64,000 nucleotides of DNA, taken from positions 2,170,001 through 2,234,000 of the forward strand of contig NZ_CP119108.1 of NCBI RefSeq assembly GCF_029094505.1. Direction: 5' to 3'. A program made the translations under genes and the position numbers. The notes beneath the pieces are model-generated. The model worked only from the letters and a program-made list of their open reading frames with translations, ran no database searches and was not told the origin of the DNA. The DNA comes from Microbacterium horticulturae (GTDB taxonomy: Bacteria; Actinomycetota; Actinomycetes; Actinomycetales; Microbacteriaceae). Each line of letters opens with the position of its first letter. Within the stretch, counting starts at the first letter, position 1. Positions 11,495-20,377 of this stretch are shown here, one piece after another.

Positions 11495-12537
11495 CACACC
11501 ACCATCCCGAACTGCTCGCTGAAACGGATATCGCCTTCGGCCATCTCGCGCATGTCCTGCACATCGCTGCGGAACATGAGCGCACGCTCGACGCCGATGC
11601 CGAACGCGAAGCCGCTGTAGACCTCGGGGTCGATGCCGGCGGCGCGCAGCACGTTGGGGTTGACCATGCCGCAGCCGCCCCACTCGATCCAGCGGGCGCC
11701 ACCCTTGAAGGTGGGGTGCCACAGGTCGAACTCGGCGGACGGCTCGGTGAACGGGAAGTAGTTGGTCCGCAGGCGCGTCTTGGCCTCTGCGCCGAACAGC
11801 TGGCGCGCGAGGTGATCGAGTGTGCCCTTCAGATGCGCCATCGTGATGCCCTTGTCGACCACGAGCCCCTCCACCTGGGTGAAGACCGGCAGGTGGGTGG
11901 CGTCGTACTCGTCGGTGCGGAACACGCGCCCCGGCGAGACGATGTAGATCGGCAGTTCGCGGGTGAGCATCGAGCGCATCTGCACGGGGCTGGTCTGCGT
12001 GCGCATGACCAGGTGCCGCTCGGGCGGGTCGACGTAGAACGTGTCCTGCATCTGGCGGGCCGGGTGGTCGGGGTCGAGGTTGAGGGCGTCGAAGTTGTAC
12101 CACTCGTGCTCGAGCTCGGGGCCCTCGGCGACCTCCCAGCCCATGCCGACGAAGATGTCGCCGATCTGCTCCTGCAGGAGGGTGAGGGGATGCCGCGCCC
12201 CGACGCGCGCGCGTGACGGCAGCGCCGTGACATCCACCCGCTCCGCCTCCAAGCGCGCCGCGGTCTCGGCGGCCTCCAGCTCGCCCTCGCGGGCGACGAA
12301 CGCCTGGTTGACCCGGCCTCGGGCTTGACCGACGAGCTTGCCGAACTCGGCCTTGCGTTCCGGGGGCACCTCGCGCATGCGTGCGTTGAGCTTCGCCAGC
12401 GGCGAGGCCTCGGCGGAGTGCGCGGTGCGCGCGGCCTTCAGCGCGGCCGTGTCGGTCGCGGCGGCGATGGCTGCCAGCGCGGCCTCGACCGCGGCATCCA
12501 CCGCCTCAGGGGTGATCTCAGAAACCTCGTCGGACAC
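11494..12537 (-). CDS. pheS: Phenylalanine--tRNA ligase alpha subunit
   Basis: PheS is the catalytic class II subunit. The 347-residue protein has an N-terminal coiled coil (about 1-95), then class II motif 2 around [19 protein letters not shown] and the late glycine-rich [11 protein letters not shown] and [12 protein letters not shown] (motif 3). Start is GTG, with TAGACT 8 nt upstream, so the mRNA probably has almost no leader; I see no leader peptide or T-box. Confidence 0.96.
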   Translation of the reverse strand: MSDEVSEITPEAVDAAVEAALAAIAAATDTAALKAARTAHSAEASPLAKLNARMREVPPERKAEFGKLVGQARGRVNQAFVAREGELEAAETAARLEAERVDVTALPSRARVGARHPLTLLQEQIGDIFVGMGWEVAEGPELEHEWYNFDALNLDPDHPARQMQDTFYVDPPERHLVMRTQTSPVQMRSMLTRELPIYIVSPGRVFRTDEYDATHLPVFTQVEGLVVDKGITMAHLKGTLDHLARQLFGAEAKTRLRTNYFPFTEPSAEFDLWHPTFKGGARWIEWGGCGMVNPNVLRAAGIDPEVYSGFAFGIGVERALMFRSDVQDMREMAEGDIRFSEQFGMVV

Positions 12538-12545
12538 GAGAATCG

Positions 12546-12551
12546 AGTCTA
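12546..12551 (-). promoter_or_regulatory. Predicted -10 element of pheST
   Basis: TAGACT on the minus strand, 8 nt from the GTG of pheS. Confidence 0.45.
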
Positions 12552-12574
12552 CCGGGGCGCAGGCCGCGCCCCGG
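12552..12574 (-). terminator. Hairpin terminator after the glutamate transporter operon
   Basis: CCGGGGCGC and GCGCCCCGG form a perfect 9-bp stem with a 5-nt loop directly after the last transporter gene and before pheS. No T-run follows, as is common in high-GC actinobacteria. Confidence 0.6.
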
Positions 12575-12579
12575 ACGGC

Positions 12580-13488
12580 TCAGGCCTGGCGGCCGTCGAA
12601 CTTGCCGAGTCCCCGACGAACCGCGATCCGCTCGGTCGCGGTCGTGGGGTCGCCGCCGTCGCCGGGATCGAGGTGCGGCGCCTTCGGCGAGCGGCGCATC
12701 CTCTTCTCGACGCGGTAGGCGACATACGACAGCAGCAGACACAGGGCCACGTAGATCGAACCGCCGACGATCGCGGCGGGCACGAGCGGCGAACCGTACT
12801 GGATCTGCGTGCCGAGCAGCTTGATGACGTACAGCAACTCGGGGTACGTGATGATGAAGCCGAGTGCGGTGTCTTTCAGCGCGACGACGAGCTGCGAGAT
12901 GATGACCGGCATCATGGCCCGCACGGCCTGCGGCAGCAGGATGAGACGCATCACGCCGTTCTTGCGCAGGCCGATCGCGTACCCGGCCTCCTTCTGACCG
13001 CGGGGCAGGGACTCGACGCCGGCGCGGATCGCCTCGGCCAGAACCGAACCGTTGTAGGCGATAAGTGCCACGACGACGGCCACATACGGCGTGACCTTGA
13101 TTCCCACGGTCGGCAGACCGTAGTACATCAGCATCATGAAGATCAGGACGGGGATGGCGCGGAGAATCTCGACGATCCAACCGACGGGCACACGGATCCA
13201 TGCGTGGTCGGAGAGCCGCCCGACGGCGAGGATGAAGCCGAGGATCAGCGCACCGACGCCCGCGACGATGAACGCCGAGAGGGTGTGCCAGAGGCCGTCG
13301 AGGATGCGCATCCAGATGGCCGTGTATCCGAAGATCGACCACTTCTGCGCAGTGAACTGCCCGGTCGCATACAGCCGCCAGACGGTGAGACCGATGAGCG
13401 CGAGCACCACGAGGATCGTGACGACGCCGAGCACGCGGTTTCGCAGACGGGCGCGCGGCCCGGGCACATCGTAGAGGACGGAGCTCAT
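12580..13488 (-). CDS. gluD: Glutamate-type ABC transporter permease (GluD-like)
   Basis: This is one of two inner-membrane permeases of a polar amino acid uptake system. The 302-residue protein starts MSSVLYDVPG (ATGA overlap with gluC; an ATG five codons earlier is possible but less consistent). It has about five to six membrane segments with the HisM-family signature: EAIRAGVESLPRGQKEAGYAIGLRK followed by LPQAVRAMMP, the cytoplasmic loop that contacts the ATPase. The C-terminal 60 residues are charged and lack membrane segments. Confidence 0.88.
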   Translation of the reverse strand: MSSVLYDVPGPRARLRNRVLGVVTILVVLALIGLTVWRLYATGQFTAQKWSIFGYTAIWMRILDGLWHTLSAFIVAGVGALILGFILAVGRLSDHAWIRVPVGWIVEILRAIPVLIFMMLMYYGLPTVGIKVTPYVAVVVALIAYNGSVLAEAIRAGVESLPRGQKEAGYAIGLRKNGVMRLILLPQAVRAMMPVIISQLVVALKDTALGFIITYPELLYVIKLLGTQIQYGSPLVPAAIVGGSIYVALCLLLSYVAYRVEKRMRRSPKAPHLDPGDGGDPTTATERIAVRRGLGKFDGRQA

Positions 13489-14165
13489 CGTTCGACCTTC
13501 CACTTGCGCTCGAGGACCCGTTGCAACCAGGCCAGAAGCAGAACGAGGACGACGAAGATCACGGCGATCAGCAGCAGCGTCAGAAGCTGGTTCTCACCGG
13601 TGACCATCGCCTGGAAGATGTTGTCTGCGCTCGCGGTGCGGTGCTCGCTCAGATACGCGGTCACCGATCCGAGGTTCAGCACCGAGAATCCGGCGGCGAC
13701 CGTGGTGTTCTTCAGGAGCGCGATGAGCACACTCATCATCGGCGGCACCACCGAGCGGAACGCCTGCGGCAGGATGACGAGGCTCATCACCTGACCGAAG
13801 CCCAGCCCCAGAGCCCGGGCGGCCTCAGCCTGCCCGACCGGGACGGTGTTCACGCCCGAGCGGATCGTCTCGGCGATGTAGGTGGCGGTGTAGACCCCGA
13901 GCGCGATCGTGGCCAGCATGATGGCGTTGATGCGCTGGCCGAGCAGGATCGGGATGCAGAACGCGAAGAAGAACATGACCAGCGTGAGCGGGGTGTTCCG
14001 GATCCAGTTCACGTACACGGTACCGACCGCGCGGGCGATGGGCACCGGCGAGACGCGCATCGCCCCGACGATGAAGCCCAGTACGAGCGCTATCACCCCG
14101 CCGGCGAAGAACAGGACCAGCGTCCCTTCGATGGCCTGCCACCACAGGTGCCCGACCTCGTCCAT
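13485..14165 (-). CDS. gluC: Glutamate-type ABC transporter permease (GluC-like)
   Basis: The second permease has 226 residues starting MDEVGHLWWQ, preceded by GAGAGG. The ATPase-contact loop reads RSGVNTVPVGQAEAARALGLGFGQ followed by LPQAFRSVVPPM. It resembles the transmembrane partner in HisMQ-type heterodimers and is followed at once by gluD. A GC-rich hairpin (14215-14242) separates it from the binding-protein gene and probably lowers its expression relative to that gene. Confidence 0.88.
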   Translation of the reverse strand: MDEVGHLWWQAIEGTLVLFFAGGVIALVLGFIVGAMRVSPVPIARAVGTVYVNWIRNTPLTLVMFFFAFCIPILLGQRINAIMLATIALGVYTATYIAETIRSGVNTVPVGQAEAARALGLGFGQVMSLVILPQAFRSVVPPMMSVLIALLKNTTVAAGFSVLNLGSVTAYLSEHRTASADNIFQAMVTGENQLLTLLLIAVIFVVLVLLLAWLQRVLERKWKVER

Positions 14166-14214
14166 GTCGCCTCTCTTCCTGTCCGATCGTGCGCGGTCTG
14201 TCTCCGATATGGGA

Positions 14215-14242
14215 GCCGGGCGGCGGCGCACCGCCGCCCGGC
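14215..14242 (-). promoter_or_regulatory. Intercistronic hairpin between gluB and gluC
   Basis: GCCGGGCGGCGG and CCGCCGCCCGGC make a perfect 12-bp stem with a 4-nt CGCA/TGCG loop, in the 85-nt gap after the binding-protein gene. It could act as a partial terminator or as a barrier to 3' decay, a common way to make more binding protein than permease. Confidence 0.55.
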
Positions 14243-14250
14243 GTCACAGA

Positions 14251-15159
14251 TCAGCCGACCGGGTCGACCTTCGGCTGCTCGGCGGTCACGCCGGACTTGC
14301 CGAGGTTGTTGTCGAAGATCTTCTGCCAGATGTCATGGCCGTCGGTCAGCGTGTCGTTGAAGAACGTCTGCAGCGCGGTGTCGTCCTTGGCCAGGCCGAT
14401 GCCGTACCGCTCCTCGCTGAACACGTCGCCGACGGTCTTGAGGTGGTCGGGGTCCTGCGCGGCGTAGCCGAGCAGGATCGCCTCGTCGGTGGTCACCGCG
14501 TCGACCTGGCCCTGCAGAAGGTCCTGCACGCAGGTCGAGTACGTGTCGTACTCCTTCGTCTTGGCCGGGGTCTCGTCCTTGATCCGCTGGATCGAGGTCG
14601 ACCCGGTCGCCGAGCACACCACGTCGCTGGCGGTCAGCGAGTCCTTGCCGGTGATCGTGTCGTTGTCCTTGGCGACGAGCAGGCCCTGCCCGGTGATGAA
14701 GTAGGGACCGGCGAAGGAGATGAGCTCCTTACGCTTGTCGGTGATCGAATAGGTGCCGACGTAGAAGTCGATGTCGCCGTTCACGATCGACTGCTCACGG
14801 TTCGCGGACGCGATCGGCTTGAAGGTGATCTTGTCTTCGCCGTAGCCGAGGGATGCCGCCATCCAGCGGGCGATGTCGATGTCGAAGCCGCTGCGCTTGT
14901 TGGTGGTGGTGTCGAGGTAACCGAGGCCGGGCTGGTCCTCCTTGACGCCGATCGTCACCTTGTCGGCCTTCTGGATGCGGTCGAAGGTGGGACTGTCGGT
15001 GAGGCTCACGTCGGTGGCCACCGTCCACGGCGTGTTGCTTCCGCCGTCGCCGTTGTCACCGTTCCCGGTGTCGCCCGGCGTGCCGCTGTTGCACGCCGTG
15101 AGCGCGATGGCCGCGACGGCGGCGATGCTCAGGCTCGCGAGGATGCGTGTCTTGCGCAT
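14251..15159 (-). CDS. gluB: Glutamate-binding lipoprotein of an ABC transporter
   Basis: This is the extracellular solute-binding component. The 302-residue precursor has a lipoprotein signal peptide, MRKTRILASLSIAAVAAIALTAC in outline, with lipobox LTAC and Cys23. A Gly/Asn/Asp linker follows, then a family-3 periplasmic binding fold: VTIGVKEDQPGLGY, SGFDIDIARWMA, GDIDFYVGTYSITDKR and DAVTTDEAILLGYA. Glutamate as substrate is inferred from similarity of the whole operon to gluABCD of corynebacteria; glutamine or aspartate cannot be excluded. Confidence 0.88.
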   Translation of the reverse strand: MRKTRILASLSIAAVAAIALTACNSGTPGDTGNGDNGDGGSNTPWTVATDVSLTDSPTFDRIQKADKVTIGVKEDQPGLGYLDTTTNKRSGFDIDIARWMAASLGYGEDKITFKPIASANREQSIVNGDIDFYVGTYSITDKRKELISFAGPYFITGQGLLVAKDNDTITGKDSLTASDVVCSATGSTSIQRIKDETPAKTKEYDTYSTCVQDLLQGQVDAVTTDEAILLGYAAQDPDHLKTVGDVFSEERYGIGLAKDDTALQTFFNDTLTDGHDIWQKIFDNNLGKSGVTAEQPKVDPVG

Positions 15160-15186
15160 GTGTTTCTCCTTTGTCAGGGGTGCAGG

Positions 15187-15978
15187 TCAGTGGGTGAGGA
15201 GCTTCGAGAGGAAGTCCTTGGCGCGCGCCGACGACGGGTTCGTGAAGAACTCCTCGGGCGTGGCCTCCTCGACGATCTGGCCGTCGGCCATGAACACGAC
15301 GCGGTCGGCCGCCTTGCGGGCGAAGCCCATCTCGTGGGTGACGACGATCATCGTCATGCCGTCCTGGGCCAGCTCGACCATGACGTCGAGCACCTCGTTG
15401 ATCATCTCCGGGTCGAGCGCGCTGGTCGGCTCGTCGAAGAGCATCACCTTGGGGTTCATCGCGAGTGCACGGGCGATGGCCACGCGCTGCTGCTGCCCGC
15501 CGGAGAGCTGGCCGGGCAGCTTCGAGGCCTGTGCACCGACGCCGACGCGCTCGAGCAGAATGCGTGCCTGCGCTTCGGCGTCCGCCTTCTTCATCTTGCG
15601 GACCTTGATCGGCCCGAGCGTGACGTTGTCGAGGATCGTCAGGTGCGAGAAGAGGTTGAACGACTGGAACACCATGCCGACGTCGCTGCGCAGCTGGGCG
15701 AGGCCCTTGCCCTCCTTGGGCAGCTCGGCGCCGTCGATGGTGATCGTGCCGCTGGTGATGGTCTCGAGTCGGTTGATCGTGCGGCACAGGGTCGACTTGC
15801 CGGAGCCGGACGGGCCGATCACGACCACCACCTCACCGCGGTTGACCGTGAGGTTGATGTCTGTGAGGGCTTGGAAATCGCCGTAGTGCTTCTGCACGTC
15901 CGTGATCACAACGAGCGGGTCACCGCGTCGAACAGAGATGTTCGACGTCTTCGGAGCCGCGTCTTCGGGGATCGTCAT
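15187..15978 (-). CDS. gluA: Glutamate-type ABC transporter ATP-binding protein
   Basis: This ATPase drives the uptake system. The 263 residues include Walker [10 protein letters not shown], the Q-loop, signature LSGGQQQR, Walker [14 protein letters not shown] and the switch His in [15 protein letters not shown], all typical of polar amino acid importers. The frame is open for about 76 codons upstream but that part is a shadow of the methyltransferase gene. The ATG chosen has TAGTGT 7 nt upstream, so the operon probably starts leaderless in the 53-nt gap. Confidence 0.9.
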   Translation of the reverse strand: MTIPEDAAPKTSNISVRRGDPLVVITDVQKHYGDFQALTDINLTVNRGEVVVVIGPSGSGKSTLCRTINRLETITSGTITIDGAELPKEGKGLAQLRSDVGMVFQSFNLFSHLTILDNVTLGPIKVRKMKKADAEAQARILLERVGVGAQASKLPGQLSGGQQQRVAIARALAMNPKVMLFDEPTSALDPEMINEVLDVMVELAQDGMTMIVVTHEMGFARKAADRVVFMADGQIVEEATPEEFFTNPSSARAKDFLSKLLTH

Positions 15979-15985
15979 GCAGACA

Positions 15986-15991
15986 ACACTA
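15986..15991 (-). promoter_or_regulatory. Predicted -10 element of gluABCD
   Basis: TAGTGT on the minus strand, 7 nt from the gluA ATG. Confidence 0.45.
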
Positions 15992-16031
15992 AGCAACCGC
16001 TCAGGTAATCCGCGACTTCGGCGCGGGACGT

Positions 16032-16847
16032 TTACCGATCCGTGATCGAGGCGCGTTGCGCGAAGGCCGTCTCGTACAGGCACACGCTCGCCGCCGTGGC
16101 GAGGTTCAGCGATTCGGCGCGGCCGTAGATCGGCAGCCGGAGCGCCTGGTCGGCGAGGCTCAGCACCTCGTCGTCGAGCCCGCGCGCCTCGTTGCCGAAC
16201 AGCCACGCGACAGAGCCGGCGAGCACCCCCGACTCGCGCGCCGCGAGAAGGTCGGCGCCCTTCACATCGGCCGCGAGAACACGCAGCCCGGCCGCACGCG
16301 CCGCCGTGACGGCATCCACCGCTTCCCCGCCGAGTGCGAGCGGCACATGGAACAGCGAACCCGTTGTGGCGCGCACGACTTTCGGGTGGAACGGGTCGAC
16401 CGTGCGCCCGGTGAGGATCACCGCGTCCGCGCCGGCGGCGTCGGCAGCGCGGATGATGGTGCCGAGATTGCCGGGATCGCGCACCTGCTCGCAGATAGCG
16501 ATGAGCCGGGGGGATGCCGCGAGCACATCGCGCATGCGCACCGGGAACTGCTGGGCGACCGCGATCACTCCCTGCGGAGTGACCGTGTCGGCCATCGCCT
16601 CGACGACCTGCTCGGTCGCGTAGACGACCTCGACACCGGCGTCGGCGGCGCGCTCGGCCAGATCGGTGTGCTTCTGGGCGGCCGTCGGTGTGACGAACAG
16701 CTCGACGATCCCGTCCGGCCGGTAGGTCAGCGCCTCACGCACGGCCTGCGGGCCCTCGAGCAGGAACAGCCCTGTCTCGTCGCGATGGCGACGCTTGACG
16801 AGCTTTGCGACGGTGCGCACGCGGGCAGATCGCGGGTTCTCCAGCAC
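16032..16847 (-). CDS. TrmH/SpoU family RNA 2'-O-methyltransferase
   Basis: The 271-residue protein belongs to the knotted SPOUT methyltransferases. An N-terminal substrate-binding domain ([13 protein letters not shown]) precedes the catalytic fold with motif 1 [18 protein letters not shown] (Asn and Arg), motif 2 [10 protein letters not shown] and motif 3 [15 protein letters not shown]. Target (23S rRNA or tRNA ribose) cannot be told from the sequence. Proximity to rplT and infC fits a role in ribosome maturation. GTG start with TAGACT 6 nt upstream. Confidence 0.88.
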   Translation of the reverse strand: MLENPRSARVRTVAKLVKRRHRDETGLFLLEGPQAVREALTYRPDGIVELFVTPTAAQKHTDLAERAADAGVEVVYATEQVVEAMADTVTPQGVIAVAQQFPVRMRDVLAASPRLIAICEQVRDPGNLGTIIRAADAAGADAVILTGRTVDPFHPKVVRATTGSLFHVPLALGGEAVDAVTAARAAGLRVLAADVKGADLLAARESGVLAGSVAWLFGNEARGLDDEVLSLADQALRLPIYGRAESLNLATAASVCLYETAFAQRASITDR

Positions 16848-16853
16848 GCCCTC

Positions 16854-16859
16854 AGTCTA
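16854..16859 (-). promoter_or_regulatory. Predicted -10 element of the TrmH-family gene
   Basis: TAGACT on the minus strand, 6 nt from the GTG start. Confidence 0.5.
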
Positions 16860-16877
16860 TGGGGGCGAGGCGAACGA

Positions 16878-16911
16878 GAACGGGCGCCCCTGCACGCAGG
16901 GACGCCCGTTC
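16878..16911 (-). terminator. Terminator of infC-rpmI-rplT
   Basis: GAACGGGCGCCCCTG pairs with CAGGGACGCCCGTTC (one mismatch) around a 4-nt loop, 12 nt after the rplT stop. No T-run. Confidence 0.65.
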
Positions 16912-16923
16912 GGGAGGATCAGC

Positions 16924-17304
16924 TCACGCCTTGGGGGCGTTCACGTTCTCCGGCAGTGCCTTCTTCGCGGTCTCGACGAGAGTCTTGAACGCGGCCTGGT
17001 CGTTGACAGCGAGGTCAGCGAGCATGCGACGGTCGACCTGCACGTCGGCAAGGCGCAGCCCCTGCATGAGACGGTTGTAGGTCAGGCCGTTCTGGCGGCT
17101 CGCGGCGTTGATGCGCTGGATCCACAGGCGGCGGAAGTCGCCCTTGCGCTTGCGACGGTCGCGGTACGCGTAGACGAGCGAGTGGGTGACCTGCTCCTTC
17201 GCCTTGCGGTACAGCCGCGAACGCTGACCCCGGTAACCGGAGGCGCGCTCGAGGATGACGCGACGCTTCTTGTGGGCGTTGACGGCCCGCTTGACTCTAG
17301 CCAT
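16924..17304 (-). CDS. rplT: 50S ribosomal protein L20
   Basis: L20 is an early assembly protein of the large subunit that binds 23S rRNA. The 126 residues match the family well: [15 protein letters not shown], a long basic N-terminal helix with [11 protein letters not shown], and the globular [23 protein letters not shown]. It ends the operon infC-rpmI-rplT, the standard order, and is followed by a hairpin terminator. Confidence 0.97.
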   Translation of the reverse strand: MARVKRAVNAHKKRRVILERASGYRGQRSRLYRKAKEQVTHSLVYAYRDRRKRKGDFRRLWIQRINAASRQNGLTYNRLMQGLRLADVQVDRRMLADLAVNDQAAFKTLVETAKKALPENVNAPKA

Positions 17305-17336
17305 TTCGTTTCGTTCCTAACGTGCAGTCGGTGCGC

Positions 17337-17531
17337 TCAGCGCCCGAGGAGCTTCTTGACGTTCTTCGCGTTCGCCGGCGAGATCGCCTCGTCCTTGTTC
17401 AGCCGGCGGGTGCGGCGGCTGGACTTGACCTCGAGGTTGTGGCGCATGCCCGACTGCTGCTTCATGATCTTTCCGCTGCCGGTGACCTTGAAGCGCTTCT
17501 TGGCGCCGGAGTTCGTCTTCTGCTTCGGCAT
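17337..17531 (-). CDS. rpmI: 50S ribosomal protein L35
   Basis: L35 is a small basic protein of the large subunit. The 64 residues begin [21 protein letters not shown], a family-typical start; an upstream in-frame ATG would add seven unrelated residues and is rejected. GGAAGAGAC lies just before the ATG as ribosome-binding site. Confidence 0.97.
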   Translation of the reverse strand: MPKQKTNSGAKKRFKVTGSGKIMKQQSGMRHNLEVKSSRRTRRLNKDEAISPANAKNVKKLLGR

Positions 17532-17551
17532 GTCTCTTCCTTCGTTGTGCA

Positions 17552-17567
17552 TCCCGCTGTCGCGGGA
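17552..17567 (-). promoter_or_regulatory. Small hairpin between infC and rpmI
   Basis: TCCCGC and GCGGGA form a 6-bp stem with a 4-nt loop shortly before the rpmI ribosome-binding site. In other bacteria L20 represses rpmI-rplT by binding structured mRNA here; whether this hairpin does that is unknown. Confidence 0.3.
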
Positions 17568-17603
17568 AGGCGTGTCCCGCGCGGTGCGGGAGCGTGTGGG
17601 GGC

Positions 17604-18227
17604 CTATTCGGCCGGGTCCGCAGGAGTGTCCGAGGGGCCGGAGGCCGCAGCCTTCGCCTGGCGGGCGGCCTGCTTGTTGGCGGCGCGCTGGGCGTTCTGC
17701 TCGGTCTTGACTTCGGACTTGTTCTTGTGCGGTGCGATCACCATGACCATGTTGCGACCGTCGATGCGCGGGTTCGACTCGACCGTACCCAGCTCGGCGA
17801 CATCCTCGGCGAACTTCTTGAGCAGACGAACGCCCTGCTCGGGGCGCTGCTGCTCGCGGCCGCGGAACAGGATCATGGCCTTGACCTTGTCACCCGCCTC
17901 CAGGAAGCCCTCGGCGCGCTTGAGCTTGGTGATGTAGTCGTGGGCCTCGATCTTGAGGCGGAAGCGGACCTCTTTCAGGACCGTGTTGGCCTGGTTGCGG
18001 CGGGCTTCCTTCGCCTTCTGGGCGGCTTCGTACTTGTACTTGCCGTAATCCATGATCTTGACCACGGGCGGCTTCGAGTTGGGCGCGACCTCGACGAGAT
18101 CGAGATCTGCCTCCTGAGCCAGACGCTGCGCAACCTGGATGGCGACGACGCCGACCTGCTCACCGTTGGGTCCGACGAGTCGGACCTCGGGGACGCGGAT
18201 GCGCTCGTTGGTGCGGGGATCGCTGAT
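17604..18227 (-). CDS. infC: Translation initiation factor IF-3, with an ATC start codon
   Basis: IF-3 binds the 30S subunit and checks start-codon/initiator-tRNA pairing. The 207-residue protein has both domains: N-terminal [14 protein letters not shown] and [19 protein letters not shown], then the C-terminal half with [13 protein letters not shown] and [14 protein letters not shown]. The conserved N-terminus has no ATG, GTG or TTG between it and the in-frame stop at 18273-18275. The codon before Ser-Asp-Pro-Arg is ATC, with AGAGGAG six nt upstream as a strong ribosome-binding site. A non-canonical ATT/ATC start is the known basis of IF-3 autoregulation in E. coli; the same logic probably applies here. 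A later ATG at 18065 would remove most of the N-terminal domain. Confidence 0.93.
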   Translation of the reverse strand: MSDPRTNERIRVPEVRLVGPNGEQVGVVAIQVAQRLAQEADLDLVEVAPNSKPPVVKIMDYGKYKYEAAQKAKEARRNQANTVLKEVRFRLKIEAHDYITKLKRAEGFLEAGDKVKAMILFRGREQQRPEQGVRLLKKFAEDVAELGTVESNPRIDGRNMVMVIAPHKNKSEVKTEQNAQRAANKQAARQAKAAASGPSDTPADPAE

Positions 18228-18434
18228 GCGGAACTCCTCTTCGTGCGGTGGATGACCGCGACGCGGGGTGCGTCACGGGCAAAGGCACACTCCACCCGCA
18301 CAATGCGTGACGCACTGGCTCCGCACCCTGACTGCCGGTGAACCGGCGGAGTGCAATGACCCGGTAGCCTGGAACGGCAAGCGCGGGTGGGATGTGATCC
18401 TCTTTCGAACCGGGCGCAGAGCCCGGAACCCGCC
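18228..18434 (-). promoter_or_regulatory. Long structured leader of infC
   Basis: About 200 nt separate the predicted promoter from infC. The leader can fold CTCCGC with GCGGAG enclosing an inner CCGG/CCGG hairpin (about 18319-18351), plus a short GCGTCACGC inverted repeat. A long structured leader fits regulation of this operon by ribosomal protein or attenuation; the mechanism is not readable from the sequence. Confidence 0.4.
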
Positions 18435-18441
18435 TAGTTTA
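18435..18441. promoter_or_regulatory. Overlapping divergent -10 elements of infC and the DUF1844 gene
   Basis: TAGTTT (18435-18440) reads as a -10 rightward for the DUF1844 gene, and TAAACT (18436-18441 on the minus strand) reads as a -10 leftward for infC. The two share five base pairs, so the promoters should exclude each other. Confidence 0.4.
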
Positions 18442-18455
18442 TCAGAGAGAACGAC

Positions 18456-18851
18456 GTGAACACGACAGCTGGCCCTTCGAACGAGGATGTCGCGCGCCAG
18501 GCGCGCTGGGAAGAGCAGGAGAAGCGCGCCGCCGCCGCGACCCGCGACATCGCGGATGTGCCGGCCGTCGAGGTCATCACGACCACTGCGGTGCACCTGA
18601 TGAGCGCCGCCGCCGTGAAGCTGGGCCTGGCCGATGAGCCGGGCGAGCAGCTCGACCTCGACGAGGCTCGCAAGCTCATCAACGCTCTGGCGGGCCTTAT
18701 CACCGCGGGCTCACCAGAGATCAGCAGCGCGCATGCCGCGCCCCTGCGCGACGGGCTGCGCTCGCTGCAGCTGGCATTCCGCGAGGCATCGCCCGTACCC
18801 GACCCGATCGGCAAGGGTCCGGGCGAGAAGTGGACGGGCCCGGTCTCCTGA
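18456..18851 (+). CDS. DUF1844 domain-containing protein
   Basis: A 131-residue cytoplasmic protein starting at GTG. It carries the DUF1844 pattern: EVITTTAVHLMSAAAVKLGL, then an acidic loop, then LDLDEARKLINALAGLI, giving a compact helical fold. The N-terminal 30 residues are charged and probably disordered. Function is unknown; the gene often neighbours infC in actinobacteria. It converges with the SseB-like gene with 3 nt between stops and no hairpin. Confidence 0.85.
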   Translation: MNTTAGPSNEDVARQARWEEQEKRAAAATRDIADVPAVEVITTTAVHLMSAAAVKLGLADEPGEQLDLDEARKLINALAGLITAGSPEISSAHAAPLRDGLRSLQLAFREASPVPDPIGKGPGEKWTGPVS

Positions 18852-18854
18852 CCG

Positions 18855-19640
18855 TCAGCGGCTGAGCTTCACGCTCAACGAGTCGACGAGCGTCGCGATG
18901 CGGTCGTCGGCGGCCCAGCGCTTGGCCAGCCGTGCGAGCACGGCGTCGAGCTGCTCCTGGCCGAGTCCGTCGACGAGCTTCAGGTGCACGAGCAGTTCGG
19001 GCCCACGCAGGCGCCCCGACGGGTCGCCGTCGGCGACCGCGACGTCGATGACGGCGAGTTCGCGGGCGACGCTCTCCTGGAGACCTGTGAACACGTCCGT
19101 GCTGCGGTAGCTCGGTTCCCACCCGATCTGCTGTGCGATGGCCCAGACGGCGGGCCGTCGCAGGACGTGCTCGGTGTCGGACGCGGGATCGATCACGATG
19201 AGGTCGGTCTCGTCGTCGACGGCCGCCAGGGCCGTGCGCACGCCCTCGACCGGAACCGGGCGGGCCGTGGCATCCCACCGTCCCATCGCCTGCACCGACG
19301 AGAACACGGGCAGCACACGCCGCCCGTCGGGCGCTGCCACCGTCACGATCGAGAGCTCCTGCGTCTTGTCGACGGGCAGCCCCGTGGGCCCCACGCCCTC
19401 GTCGCCCTTCTCGGCGACCAGCGGGATCAGCAGCCGCGCGTCCCGGTAAGCGTCGACGATGGCGACCCGGTCACCAGCGCCGCCGGTGAAAGCCGTCAGC
19501 GCGGCCAGCAGCGCCGGGTCCGCCGACCCGTCGTCGCCGGAGTGCGGATTGGCGCGGAACGACCGGCCGGCCCACGGAACGCCTGCCGAGTCGGTGATGT
19601 GCGGGTCGTGCCCGCAGCTCTCGTCAGTTCCGTGCGACAT
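18855..19640 (-). CDS. SseB family protein
   Basis: A 261-residue soluble protein with an SseB N-terminal-like domain: [13 protein letters not shown], a middle [28 protein letters not shown] and [18 protein letters not shown]. The C-terminal part ([18 protein letters not shown]) resembles the family's second domain. Biochemical function is unknown. It starts at ATG inside the 3' end of priA (17-nt overlap) and is the last gene of the his operon, so it is co-expressed with histidine synthesis, a linkage repeated in actinobacteria. Confidence 0.8.
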   Translation of the reverse strand: MSHGTDESCGHDPHITDSAGVPWAGRSFRANPHSGDDGSADPALLAALTAFTGGAGDRVAIVDAYRDARLLIPLVAEKGDEGVGPTGLPVDKTQELSIVTVAAPDGRRVLPVFSSVQAMGRWDATARPVPVEGVRTALAAVDDETDLIVIDPASDTEHVLRRPAVWAIAQQIGWEPSYRSTDVFTGLQESVARELAVIDVAVADGDPSGRLRGPELLVHLKLVDGLGQEQLDAVLARLAKRWAADDRIATLVDSLSVKLSR

Positions 19641-20373
19641 CCAGCGCCTCGGCGAGGGTGAACTCGCCCGCATAGAGAGCCTTGCCGATGATCGCGCCCT
19701 CGACGCCCAACGGCACGAGCTCTCGCAGCGCCGCGATGTCGTCGAGGCTCGACACGCCGCCGCTCGCGACGATCGGCTTGGGGGTGCGCTCGGTCAGCTG
19801 ACGCAGAAGATCGAGATTCGGGCCGCGCAGGGTGCCGTCCTTCGTGACATCGGTGACGACGTACCGGCTGCACCCGGCGTCTTCGAGACGCGCGAGCACC
19901 GTCCACAGGTCGCCGCCCTCACGGGTCCAGCCGCGGGCGGCGAGCGTCGTGCCGCGCACGTCGAGACCGACCGCGATGGCGTCGCCGTATCGGCGGATGA
20001 CGTCCGCGGCCCACTCCGGGTTCTCCAACGCCGCGGTGCCGAGGTTGATGCGGGCAGCCCCCGATTCGAGCGCGGCCTCCAGCGAAGCGTCGTCGCGGAT
20101 GCCGCCGGACAGCTCGACCTGCACGCCCTTGAGCTGGCGGATGACCTTGCGCAGGATGGCGGCGTTGCTTCCACGCCCGAACGCCGCGTCAAGGTCGACG
20201 AGGTGTACCCACTGCGCGCCCTGGTGAGCCCAGTCCAGCGCCGCCTCGATCGGGTCGCCGTAGTCGGTCTCACTGCCGGCTTCGCCCTGGGTGAGGCGGA
20301 CCGCCTTGCCGTCGGCCACATCGACGGCGGGCAGGAGGATCAGTTCGGGCGTGGCGGCGAAATCACTGGGCAC
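19624..20373 (-). CDS. priA: Bifunctional ProFAR/PRA isomerase PriA (HisA/TrpF)
   Basis: PriA catalyses the Amadori isomerisation in both histidine and tryptophan synthesis in actinobacteria, which usually lack a separate trpF. The 249-residue TIM barrel shows [16 protein letters not shown] (catalytic Asp), [39 protein letters not shown] (second catalytic Asp) and [11 protein letters not shown]. The open frame upstream is a shadow of hisH. I place the start at GTG 4 nt after the hisH stop; no better start fits the conserved N-terminus. Dual activity is inferred from family membership. Confidence 0.92.
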   Translation of the reverse strand: MPSDFAATPELILLPAVDVADGKAVRLTQGEAGSETDYGDPIEAALDWAHQGAQWVHLVDLDAAFGRGSNAAILRKVIRQLKGVQVELSGGIRDDASLEAALESGAARINLGTAALENPEWAADVIRRYGDAIAVGLDVRGTTLAARGWTREGGDLWTVLARLEDAGCSRYVVTDVTKDGTLRGPNLDLLRQLTERTPKPIVASGGVSSLDDIAALRELVPLGVEGAIIGKALYAGEFTLAEALDVARN

Positions 20374-20377
20374 GAGG

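Noticed and set aside
18396..18425. Segment with TTCGAACC that recalls a tRNA T-arm
   Set aside because: No matching acceptor, D or anticodon stems; it is part of the infC leader.
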